64,000 bases of DNA from Chlorobium sp. N1 (GTDB taxonomy: Bacteria; Bacteroidota; Chlorobiia; Chlorobiales; Chlorobiaceae), in NCBI RefSeq assembly GCF_004332115.1, contig NZ_SJPA01000001.1:186001-250000 (forward strand), read 5' to 3'. Within the stretch, counting starts at the first letter, position 1, and each line of letters starts with the position of its first letter. The notes beneath the pieces are model-generated. The model worked only from the letters and a program-made list of their open reading frames with translations. It searched no databases and had not been told where the DNA came from. Of this stretch, positions 29,990 to 36,990 are shown piece by piece. Made by a program: the position numbers and the translations under genes.

Positions 29990-31396
29990 ATGCAGACCGT
30001 ACAAGCTGAACCGCTCACCGCCTCTTCCGCCTCCGCCATCTCCCCGGAAACCGTCCTCCAGCAGCTGGTCCGCGAGCAGAAGACAAGGAAGAAGTGGCTT
30101 TTGATCCAGCCGAAGAGCGGCACGAGCATGATGGTCGACTCCGGCACCGTCAGCATGCCGCTGAACCTCATCATGGTGGCGACCCTCGTCGGACAGCTGT
30201 TCGAGGTCACCTTCATCGACGAACGGCTCGGAGAGAGCGTACCGGAAGATTTCTCCGGCTACGACGTCGTGGCCGTCACCTCCCGCACCCTGAACGCAAC
30301 GAAAGCCTACAGCATCGGAGACCGGGCGCTCCGCCAGGGAAAGACCGTCATCCTCGGCGGCGTCCACCCGACCATGCTTCACGGCGAAGCCTCATCGCAC
30401 TGCACAAGCGTCGTCTACGGCGAGATCGAGTCCGTCTGGACGGAGCTGGCCACCGACCTCCTCAGGGGCCGCATGAAGCCCCTCTACCACGCCACGGAGC
30501 TCAAGCCGATGGAGCACATGCACCGCCCGGACTTCAGCTACGCGCTCGGAGCGAAGAACGCGAAGAAGTACAGCTCGCGGATTCCGATTCTGGCCACCAA
30601 GGGGTGCCCGGTCGGCTGCAACTTCTGCACCACCCCGACCATCTACGGCAAGAGCTTCCGCTACCGCGAGATCGACCTGGTGCTCGAGGAGATGCGCTAC
30701 CACCAGGAACGCATCGGGAAGAAGAACGCCAACTTCTCCTTCATGGACGACAACATCAGCTTCAGGCCGAAGTACTTCCTGACGCTGCTCGAGGAGATGT
30801 CGAAAATCGGCATCCGCTGGAACGCCAACATCTCGATGAACTTCCTCGACAAGCCGGAAGTGGCCGAACTGGCAGGCCGCAGCGGCTGCGACCTGCTCTC
30901 GATCGGCTTCGAGTCGCTCAACCCAGAAACGATCAAGAGCGTCCACAAGGGCTCCAACCGCCTCGGCAACTACGAGACGGTGGTCCGGAACCTGCATCAG
31001 AACGGCATCGCCATCCAGGGCTACTTCATGTTCGGCTTCGACAACGACAGCGAGGAGAGCTTCCAGCTCACCTACGACTTCATCATGAAGAACCGCATCG
31101 AGTTCCCCGTCTTCTCGCTCGTGACCCCCTTTCCCGGCACTCCCTACTTCGAGGAAATGAAGCCCCGCATCCGCCACTTCGACTGGGACAAGTACGACAC
31201 CTACCACTACATGTTCGAACCCAAAGGCATGGGCGGAGAGACCTTCCTGAAGAACTTCGTCAAGCTCCAGCAAGAGGTCTACAAGGGCAGGGCCATCATG
31301 CGCCGCATGCAGGGCAAGCCCCTCAACTGGGTATGGCTCGCCAACTTCATGATGAACCGCTTCACCCGCCGCCTCACACCGGAGATCTACCTGTAG
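29990..31396 (+). CDS. B12-binding radical SAM protein, BchQ/BchR family (copy 1)
   Basis: A 468-residue protein with an N-terminal B12-binding Rossmann domain (roughly 35-170; SGYDVVAVTSRT, LGGVHPTM) and a radical SAM domain with the cluster motif C206-x3-C210-x2-C213 in TKGCPVGCNFCTTP. In green sulfur bacteria this family methylates the C-8(2) (BchQ) and C-12(1) (BchR) positions of chlorosome bacteriochlorophyll. Which position this copy serves cannot be told from sequence. It is about 75-80% identical by eye to the copy at 40817-42202. It stands alone with its own terminator and uses the strongly GC-ending codons of the host. Confidence 0.85.
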   Translation: MQTVQAEPLTASSASAISPETVLQQLVREQKTRKKWLLIQPKSGTSMMVDSGTVSMPLNLIMVATLVGQLFEVTFIDERLGESVPEDFSGYDVVAVTSRTLNATKAYSIGDRALRQGKTVILGGVHPTMLHGEASSHCTSVVYGEIESVWTELATDLLRGRMKPLYHATELKPMEHMHRPDFSYALGAKNAKKYSSRIPILATKGCPVGCNFCTTPTIYGKSFRYREIDLVLEEMRYHQERIGKKNANFSFMDDNISFRPKYFLTLLEEMSKIGIRWNANISMNFLDKPEVAELAGRSGCDLLSIGFESLNPETIKSVHKGSNRLGNYETVVRNLHQNGIAIQGYFMFGFDNDSEESFQLTYDFIMKNRIEFPVFSLVTPFPGTPYFEEMKPRIRHFDWDKYDTYHYMFEPKGMGGETFLKNFVKLQQEVYKGRAIMRRMQGKPLNWVWLANFMMNRFTRRLTPEIYL

Positions 31397-31430
31397 GGAG
31401 AGCGAATACGGAATGAACGATAAGATGGAA

Positions 31431-31456
31431 GGGCGGTCATGCAGACCGCCTTTTTT
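31431..31456 (+). terminator. Rho-independent terminator of BchQ/R copy 1
   Basis: Stem GGCGGTC / GACCGCC with a five-base loop followed by TTTTTT, about 35 bases after the stop codon. Confidence 0.9.
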
Positions 31457-31765
31457 CGTTACGGCCGGAGAGGGCCTTTCAGCAGGCGAGCTCACGAAAG
31501 GCGCTCCGGTAGCGGAACATGCCCGCACGCGCCAAATCCATCGGTGCTGTGAACTCCTCCCGGCAGGGCGTGAGGCGATACCCTGAAGAGGTTTCAGTAA
31601 GAGAGAGCACCTCCCCGGGGAAAGACAATGCCTCCCGAACCGCCGACACTGCATACATTCACCCGCATAAACACCTCCGTTTTGTCAAACCGCACGGGAC
31701 GGGAAAGGAACGCAAGATTCAAGAAAACCGGTCGGATAAGGGGCGCGTGAACTGTGCATGCATGT
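31457..31765. other. Intergenic region left of the insertion sequence
   Basis: No gene is supported in this stretch; two short overlapping frames on opposite strands lack start signals and family features. Its last 45 bases (31721-31765) are the left copy of the direct repeat that flanks the insertion sequence. Confidence 0.4.
31721..31765 (+). repeat. 45-bp direct repeat, left copy (target-site duplication)
   Basis: The segment starting AAGAAAACCGGTCGGATAAG and ending GCATGCATGT is repeated exactly at 33435-33479. The left copy ends exactly where the element's left inverted repeat begins. Confidence 0.9.
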
Positions 31766-31779
31766 CCTGAGTTCGCCAT

Positions 31780-33336
31780 TTAGTGCGGATGCTCTGGAAC
31801 CCCAATCTTTTCAAGCAGGCTGTTGGTAAGTTCGCTCGTCTCCATCTGCATCACGTGCACCTCGCCGGTTCTCTGATCGAGTATCTGCGCTTCGTGCACC
31901 TTCCAGAGCTCTTCACGGATTTTCCTTAACGACAGCCCCGTATTGATCTCCAGGTATTTGCCCATCATGAGGCCCATGAAGCAGACAAGCATGTGGGCTT
32001 TGATGGAGTCCTGGGTTCGATGGAAGATCGGCCTTGCCTGCAGGTCCGACTTGCTCATGCGAAACGCCTGCTCCACATGCCAGAGATCGCGGTAGTATGA
32101 GATCACGTCCGTACTCGACATCGTCTCTTCCGGAATGTTCGTAACGAAGCCCTTCACGCCGAGCAGCTTCTCCGTTTTGGCCTGCAGTGCCGTATCGAAA
32201 ATGAACGACTTGTCCTTCTCTTTGGACTTCTTGACGAACTTGGCCCGCCGACCGGGCTCGTTACGTTCAAGCAGGTCAAGCGCACGCTTGACCTGCTTGT
32301 CGAACTCGCGCTTATCCTTCCTGTAGCGGGCGTCGGAGAACTCGCAGATCATGGCGGCGTTCTTGACGGAGTGGCCGTAGTCGAAGCGCCTCAGAGCCTT
32401 GTCCGTACGGGGCAGCGTTCGATCGATCAGATCGATGAAGCCCGCGGTTGTGCTTGCCAGTCGGGCGCCAACGATGTAGCAGTACCCTTCCTTTTCCAGT
32501 TCCTGCATATTGGTTTTCGAGAGCATGGCGGCATCGGCAACGATCACCGGTTTGGTTTCGCCGACCCTTTCCTGAAGCCGCTTCACGACGGCAAGCATGG
32601 TATGGCCTTCGAAGGTGTTGCCTTCGAACACCTCGTGCATGACCGGAAACCCTGAACGTGTGGTGATGAGACCGACGACGATCTGCGGCTGCATCGGCTT
32701 GTTGTCCTTGGAGAATCCCGGTTTCTGGAAGTCGTACTCCTTGAAGGACTCGAAGTAGAGCGTGGTGACGTCGTAGAGCACCAGACTGAACGTCTCCTGC
32801 ATGTCTTCACGGGCGGTCTGAATCGCTGCCGTCTCGATTGCTGCCTGATGCTCGATGAGTTTGGAGAGCATGCGGTAGGCCGTTCGTTCGACGTATCGAA
32901 CGCTGAAATAGCGCTCCAGCAATTCCAGCGTCTTCAGCTTCGATGCCGGCTCGATGATGCGCATGAGCGCCAGGTCAAGATAGAGTTCGTTTAGGTCGCC
33001 GAGGCCGCATTTCCGGGCACAGGCAAGCAGAACTCGACGCGCAAACTGATGGGTAATACCGACAAGCCTGGTCTGAGCGAGAACGCTGGCGAGCGTTGAC
33101 GGGGATGGTTCTGGCGGAGTTTCGGCAAAGAGATTCGGTTGCCGGCAGTGGGCTTCAGCGCACTCTCGGGCCTCGGTCATCAGCAACTCAAGATCGTGCT
33201 CGGTATGGGCACTGCCGATGTGCTTGAGGGAAGAGCGTTGTTTCCCCTTGTTCTGGACAACCTGGACGGCTGTTGCCCCAGATTTAGTCTTAACTGTTCT
33301 GATTGTCAAGTCTCCGCGCATGGAGGAAGATACCAT
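31780..33336 (-). CDS. IS1634-family DDE transposase
   Basis: A 518-residue transposase with an RNase H-like core. Visible family blocks: SLVLYDVTTLYFESF and GFSKDNKPMQPQIVVGLI (first Asp region), PVMHEVFEGNTFEGHTM, VIVADAAMLSKTN (second Asp) and the C-terminal YYRDLWHVEQAFRMSKSDL with the catalytic Glu, followed by RPIFHRTQDSIKAHMLV. No frameshift or stop interrupts it, so the element may still be active. The start at 33336 lies within AT-rich sequence after the inverted repeat; the exact initiation codon is uncertain. Confidence 0.93.
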   Translation of the reverse strand: MVSSSMRGDLTIRTVKTKSGATAVQVVQNKGKQRSSLKHIGSAHTEHDLELLMTEARECAEAHCRQPNLFAETPPEPSPSTLASVLAQTRLVGITHQFARRVLLACARKCGLGDLNELYLDLALMRIIEPASKLKTLELLERYFSVRYVERTAYRMLSKLIEHQAAIETAAIQTAREDMQETFSLVLYDVTTLYFESFKEYDFQKPGFSKDNKPMQPQIVVGLITTRSGFPVMHEVFEGNTFEGHTMLAVVKRLQERVGETKPVIVADAAMLSKTNMQELEKEGYCYIVGARLASTTAGFIDLIDRTLPRTDKALRRFDYGHSVKNAAMICEFSDARYRKDKREFDKQVKRALDLLERNEPGRRAKFVKKSKEKDKSFIFDTALQAKTEKLLGVKGFVTNIPEETMSSTDVISYYRDLWHVEQAFRMSKSDLQARPIFHRTQDSIKAHMLVCFMGLMMGKYLEINTGLSLRKIREELWKVHEAQILDQRTGEVHVMQMETSELTNSLLEKIGVPEHPH

Positions 33337-33368
33337 TAGTGCGGATACCCGAACCCCAGAAAAACTTA

Positions 33369-33404
33369 AGTCTCTGAAAAATAATGACTTATTTTTCAGA
33401 GACT
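33369..33404. repeat. Perfect 15-bp inverted repeat inside the IS right end
   Basis: AGTCTCTGAAAAATA and TATTTTTCAGAGACT are separated by six bases. It lies between the right terminal repeat and the transposase start, where it may bind transposase or form an mRNA hairpin that blocks read-through transcription from outside. Confidence 0.75.
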
Positions 33405-33434
33405 CGAAAACAGGGTCAATGTGGCGAAGTCAGG

Positions 33435-33479
33435 AAGAAAACCGGTCGGATAAGGGGCGCGTGAACTGTGCATGCATGT
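33435..33479 (+). repeat. 45-bp direct repeat, right copy (target-site duplication)
   Basis: Exact copy of 31721-31765 abutting the right inverted repeat. The sequence that follows (33480-33701) holds no gene I can support. Confidence 0.9.
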
Positions 33480-33701
33480 ATGCATATCCGCATGCGATCA
33501 GGCTGGTATGGTGAATTATGCGCACACGGAAATCACCCTGAGCCCCGACTGCCAACAACCTGGAAATGGGTGCAAATGGGTGTGCTATTGGGTATGCTTG
33601 GTACCGAGACACGTCAAATCACCCCGGAGATCTTCAGGAGCAATAACAGGGAGATCTCTCCTGCCACTCCAATCGAAGTTCCTGGCAGACGTCGCCCCCG
33701 C

Positions 33702-34139
33702 CTAGAGGTAGCGGAGGGAGATTTCGATCTCCTTCACAGGCGTATCGAGCTGGAACGAAGCGTCCCTGAAGGTGGGCGGGCCGAACGAGGTTCGGGGGTT
33801 GTTGGAGGTGCCGACACCCTCCCGGGGCATGCCGAGGAAGTTGGCGTCGAGCTTTCCGCCCGCGTCCTCGTCGTGGAAGACGCTGACGGCGTAGGTGCCG
33901 TAGGGAACGGGACCGATGCTGACCGCATGGAGCGAAGCCGGAACGGAGAGGCGCCGGAGCGCCCGGTCGGTCTTTACGGGGAAGCCTTTCCTGTTGTCGA
34001 AAAGAAGAACGACGAGCCGGCCCTCCCCGCCCTCGACGCCGGAGACCCGGACCGAGACCGCTCCCCTCTCCTCCGCCCTGGCGGGCAGGGGGAGGAGAAA
34101 GGAGACACAGAAGAGGAGCGCTGCGGCCGTCAGCCTCAC
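33702..34139 (-). CDS. Secreted DUF2141-family protein
   Basis: A 145-residue protein with a clear signal peptide ([22 protein letters not shown], cleavage after ARA near residue 22). The mature part has the DUF2141 pattern: [37 protein letters not shown] and [13 protein letters not shown]. Such proteins are periplasmic or exported beta-sandwiches of unknown function. Its start overlaps the aspS stop by four bases, implying translational coupling. Confidence 0.87.
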   Translation of the reverse strand: MRLTAAALLFCVSFLLPLPARAEERGAVSVRVSGVEGGEGRLVVLLFDNRKGFPVKTDRALRRLSVPASLHAVSIGPVPYGTYAVSVFHDEDAGGKLDANFLGMPREGVGTSNNPRTSFGPPTFRDASFQLDTPVKEIEISLRYL

Positions 34140-35950
34140 TGCTTCTCTTCTTCGGGAAGGTCGAGGCGGATGCTCAGCTCGCGGAGCTGCTCCATAGAGA
34201 CCTCCGACGGGGCCGACATCATGAGATCCTGGGCCTGCTGGTTCATCGGGAAGGCGATGACCTCACGGATGTTCTGCTCGTCGCGCAGGATCATCACCAG
34301 GCGGTCGAGCCCTGGAGCGATGCCGCCGTGGGGCGGGGCGCCGAGCTTGAAGGCCTCGATCATGTGGCCGAAGCGCTGGTCGACCTCGCGGCTGCTGTAG
34401 CCGGCGATCTCGAAGGCCTTGTACATGATCTCCGGCTTGTGGTTGCGGATGGCGCCGCTGGAGAGCTCGATGCCGTTGCAGACGATGTCGTACTGGTATG
34501 CGAGGATGTCGAGCGGGTCCATCGTCTCGAGCGCCTCCATCTCGCCCTGCGGCATGGAGAACGGGTTGTGGGAGAAGTCGATCTTCTTCAGCTCCTCGTT
34601 GTACTCGAACATCGGGAAGTCGACGATCCAGCAGAAGGAGAGCTCGTCGGGATCGAGGGTGAAGAGGTCGCCGAAGTAGGTGCGCATGCCGCCCATGATC
34701 CTGCAGGCCGCCTCCCATTTGCCGGCGGCGAAGAAGACCACGTCGCCCTGCTCGAGGCCGAGCTGCTGCTTCATGGCCTCGAGCTCCGGCTCGGTCATGA
34801 ACTTCACGATCGGACCTTTCGGCCCCTCCTCGCGGAACTGGATGTAGGCAAGGCCGGCGGAACCGAGCTCGCGGGCCCGCTTTTCGGCCTTGTCGTAGAA
34901 GAGACGCGACTCGCCGCCGCGCCCCTTGAGCACGAGCGCCTTGACGGCGTGGCCGGGTTTGGTGTTCGAGGCGAAGACCTTGAATCCGGACTCGGTGAAC
35001 ATCGAGGTGACGTCCTCGATCTTGAGCGGGATGCGCAGGTCGGGCTTGTCGGTGCCGTAGCTGTCCATCACCTCGCGGTAGGCGATGCGGGGGAAGGGGA
35101 ACTGGGCGATGCGCTTTTTCGACATGGTTTCGGTCAGGTGCCGGAACATGCCCTCGAGGATCTCGAACAGGTCGTCCTGCTCGATGAATGCCATCTCCAT
35201 GTCGAGCTGGTAGAACTCGCCGGGGCTGCGGTCGGCACGGGCGTCTTCGTCGCGGAAGCAGGGAGCGATCTGGAAGTAGCGGGGGAAACCGGCCACCATC
35301 AGGAGCTGCTTGAACTGCTGGGGAGCCTGCGGCAATGCGTAGAACTTGCCGGGATGCAGGCGGCTCGGCACGAGGAAGTCGCGGGCGCCTTCGGGCGAGC
35401 TGGAGGTGAGGATCGGCGTCTGGATCTCGATGAACTGGCGCTCCTCGAGGTAGCGGCGGATGGCCGCGCTGATCTTGCTGCGGAAGATGATGTTCTCGTG
35501 GATCTTTTCACGGCGCAGGTCGACGAAGCGGTACTTGAGCCGGAGCTCCTCGGAGGTCTGCACTTCGTCGGCCACGGGGAACGGAAGCGGTCGGGCATGG
35601 CTTTCGACACCGAGCGAGGAGACGACGACCTCGATCGAGCCGGAAGCGAGCCGGGGGTTGACGGTCTCGGGCGAGCGGTCCACGACCCGGCCTTCGACCG
35701 TGATGACCGATTCGGCGTGCAGATGGCTGGCGACCTCGAAAAGCTCCTTCTCCTCGGGCTGGACGACGAGCTGGCAGATGCCGGTATGGTCGCGCAGGTC
35801 GATGAAGACGAGGCCGCCGTGGTCGCGGATGCGGTGGACCCAGCCGCCGAGCCGGACCTCTGCTCCCTCCGAGCCGGAGCCGAGCTGGCCGCAGTAGTCG
35901 GAACGGAAACGGTTTTTTAGGGCTATAGCTTCGCCTGCTGCTGTCGTCAT
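34136..35950 (-). CDS. aspS: Aspartyl-tRNA synthetase (bacterial type)
   Basis: A 604-residue class IIb synthetase of the long bacterial type. The N-terminal OB-fold anticodon domain has [19 protein letters not shown]; class II motif 2 ([22 protein letters not shown], read in part) and motif 3 (GLDRLVMIL) are present, with the bacterial GAD insertion between. Many bacteria with a non-discriminating enzyme also use GatCAB; that cannot be judged here. ATG at 35950. Confidence 0.96.
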   Translation of the reverse strand: MTTAAGEAIALKNRFRSDYCGQLGSGSEGAEVRLGGWVHRIRDHGGLVFIDLRDHTGICQLVVQPEEKELFEVASHLHAESVITVEGRVVDRSPETVNPRLASGSIEVVVSSLGVESHARPLPFPVADEVQTSEELRLKYRFVDLRREKIHENIIFRSKISAAIRRYLEERQFIEIQTPILTSSSPEGARDFLVPSRLHPGKFYALPQAPQQFKQLLMVAGFPRYFQIAPCFRDEDARADRSPGEFYQLDMEMAFIEQDDLFEILEGMFRHLTETMSKKRIAQFPFPRIAYREVMDSYGTDKPDLRIPLKIEDVTSMFTESGFKVFASNTKPGHAVKALVLKGRGGESRLFYDKAEKRARELGSAGLAYIQFREEGPKGPIVKFMTEPELEAMKQQLGLEQGDVVFFAAGKWEAACRIMGGMRTYFGDLFTLDPDELSFCWIVDFPMFEYNEELKKIDFSHNPFSMPQGEMEALETMDPLDILAYQYDIVCNGIELSSGAIRNHKPEIMYKAFEIAGYSSREVDQRFGHMIEAFKLGAPPHGGIAPGLDRLVMILRDEQNIREVIAFPMNQQAQDLMMSAPSEVSMEQLRELSIRLDLPEEEKQ

Positions 35951-36200
35951 GGTCTATGTGGGATGTCGTAGGGATTGGAATATGCTGTGCCGGCCTCGGC
36001 CGGAAAGACTGAATATCGGGAATTTTGGCCTTAAATCATAACAAAGCGCCCCCTCACCCAAGCAACAGACATGGGTCAAAACGGCAACGGGACACCAGAG
36101 TACCGAACAGCCTCGGGGAGGCCGGAAGGAAAGAGTTGCCGGGGGCTCCATAACGGGATCCGTCAATGGCGTTGACGGGTGAACAACAGCGCTTCGAGCC
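35951..36200. other. 250-bp intergenic region with inverted repeat
   Basis: No gene seen. CCGTCAA-TGGCG-TTGACGG at 36160-36178 is a perfect seven-base-pair hairpin about 20 bases after the stop of the response-regulator gene on the minus strand; it lacks a T-run. The preceding GGGGGCTCCATAACGGGAT resembles a stretch in the intergenic region at 6157-6176. The promoter for aspS should lie near 35960-36050. Confidence 0.4.
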
Positions 36201-36986
36201 CTATACGGCAGAACCCTCTTGAAGGATCAGGGATTCCGAAACGCTATACCCTTTGCCCCTGACGGTCTTGATCGGGAGCCTGACTCCCGACTCGACCGCT
36301 TTCTGGCGCAGGCGGTGGATCACCACGTCCAGCGTCTGGCTACCGGACCGGGAACCGTCGTAACCGAGAACAACCATAAGTTGCTTACGTGTAGCATGCT
36401 GCTCCGGATTTGAGACCAAAAACTCCATGATATCCACCTCTCTTGAGGAGAGGCTTATCTTTTCGCCGGTCGGAGCAGTGAGGATGGCTTTAGATCTATG
36501 GAGTTGCCAGGATGGTGATAACGGCTCGAGGTGATGAACGGCGGGATCCGAAGCCTCCTCAGCCCGGGGGCAGAGCCTGCCGAGGTTACTCTCCACCGTC
36601 GCGATGAGCTCCGAGGTATCGACTGGTTTGAGCAGATAGGTGTCGGCACCGGCCTTATAGGCAGCAACACGGCTTTCTATCGCGGACCGGGCGGTCAGTA
36701 CGACGATGCGCATCCGGGTGTTCTGACGGATGAACTCGGCAAGCACCACCCCGCTCTGATCCGGAAGACCGAGATCGAGAATTGCCAGCGAACAGGGCTT
36801 TAGGGCGACTTTCTGATAGAAGTCGAGTGCGCTTTTGGCTCCGATCACCTCATAACCGTACAGTGAGAGGGTCTCGACAAGGCTTTCACGGAAATCGCTG
36901 TCGTCCTCAACGACAATGATGCGGCCCTGTGCGGATTCGTCCTTGAGAAGCTCATCGGGCGCTGCCATGGATGGAACAGTAGTCAT
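36201..36986 (-). CDS. OmpR-family response regulator
   Basis: A 261-residue two-domain regulator. Receiver: IIVVEDDSDFRESL with acidic pocket, phospho-acceptor Asp in LAILDLGLPDQSG, Thr in VLTARS, Lys in LLKPVD. The C-terminal winged helix has the ISLSSREVDIMEFLVSN start, a QTLDVVIHRLRQK recognition helix and a KTVRGKGYSVSE wing. It begins four bases after the histidine kinase stop, so kinase and regulator form one unit. Likely targets are the chlorosome genes directly upstream on the same strand and the divergent set; no operator is identified. Confidence 0.93.
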   Translation of the reverse strand: MTTVPSMAAPDELLKDESAQGRIIVVEDDSDFRESLVETLSLYGYEVIGAKSALDFYQKVALKPCSLAILDLGLPDQSGVVLAEFIRQNTRMRIVVLTARSAIESRVAAYKAGADTYLLKPVDTSELIATVESNLGRLCPRAEEASDPAVHHLEPLSPSWQLHRSKAILTAPTGEKISLSSREVDIMEFLVSNPEQHATRKQLMVVLGYDGSRSGSQTLDVVIHRLRQKAVESGVRLPIKTVRGKGYSVSESLILQEGSAV

Positions 36987-36990
36987 ACGC

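Larger units (their letters stand above)
31766..33434 (-). mobile_element. IS1634-family insertion sequence, 1669 bp, apparently intact
   Basis: The element is bounded by imperfect terminal inverted repeats, CCTGAGTTCGCCA at 31766-31778 and TGGCGAAGTCAGG at 33422-33434 (12 of 13 complementary). It is flanked immediately by 45-bp perfect direct repeats and contains one complete transposase gene. Long, variable target duplications are a documented peculiarity of the IS1634/IS1549 group, so the boundary assignment and family call support each other. A 15-bp perfect inverted repeat lies inside the right end upstream of the transposase start. Confidence 0.9.

Noticed and set aside
31519-31779. Two short overlapping frames on opposite strands left of the IS
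   Set aside because: No ribosome-binding sites or recognisable protein, and both run into the duplicated target repeat.
33468-34400. 310-codon plus-strand frame right of the IS
   Set aside because: Most of it is antisense to the DUF2141 gene and aspS; the unique part (33480-33701) has no protein-like features.
34328-35920. 530-codon open frame antisense to aspS
   Set aside because: Shadow of aspS; composition biased and no family features.
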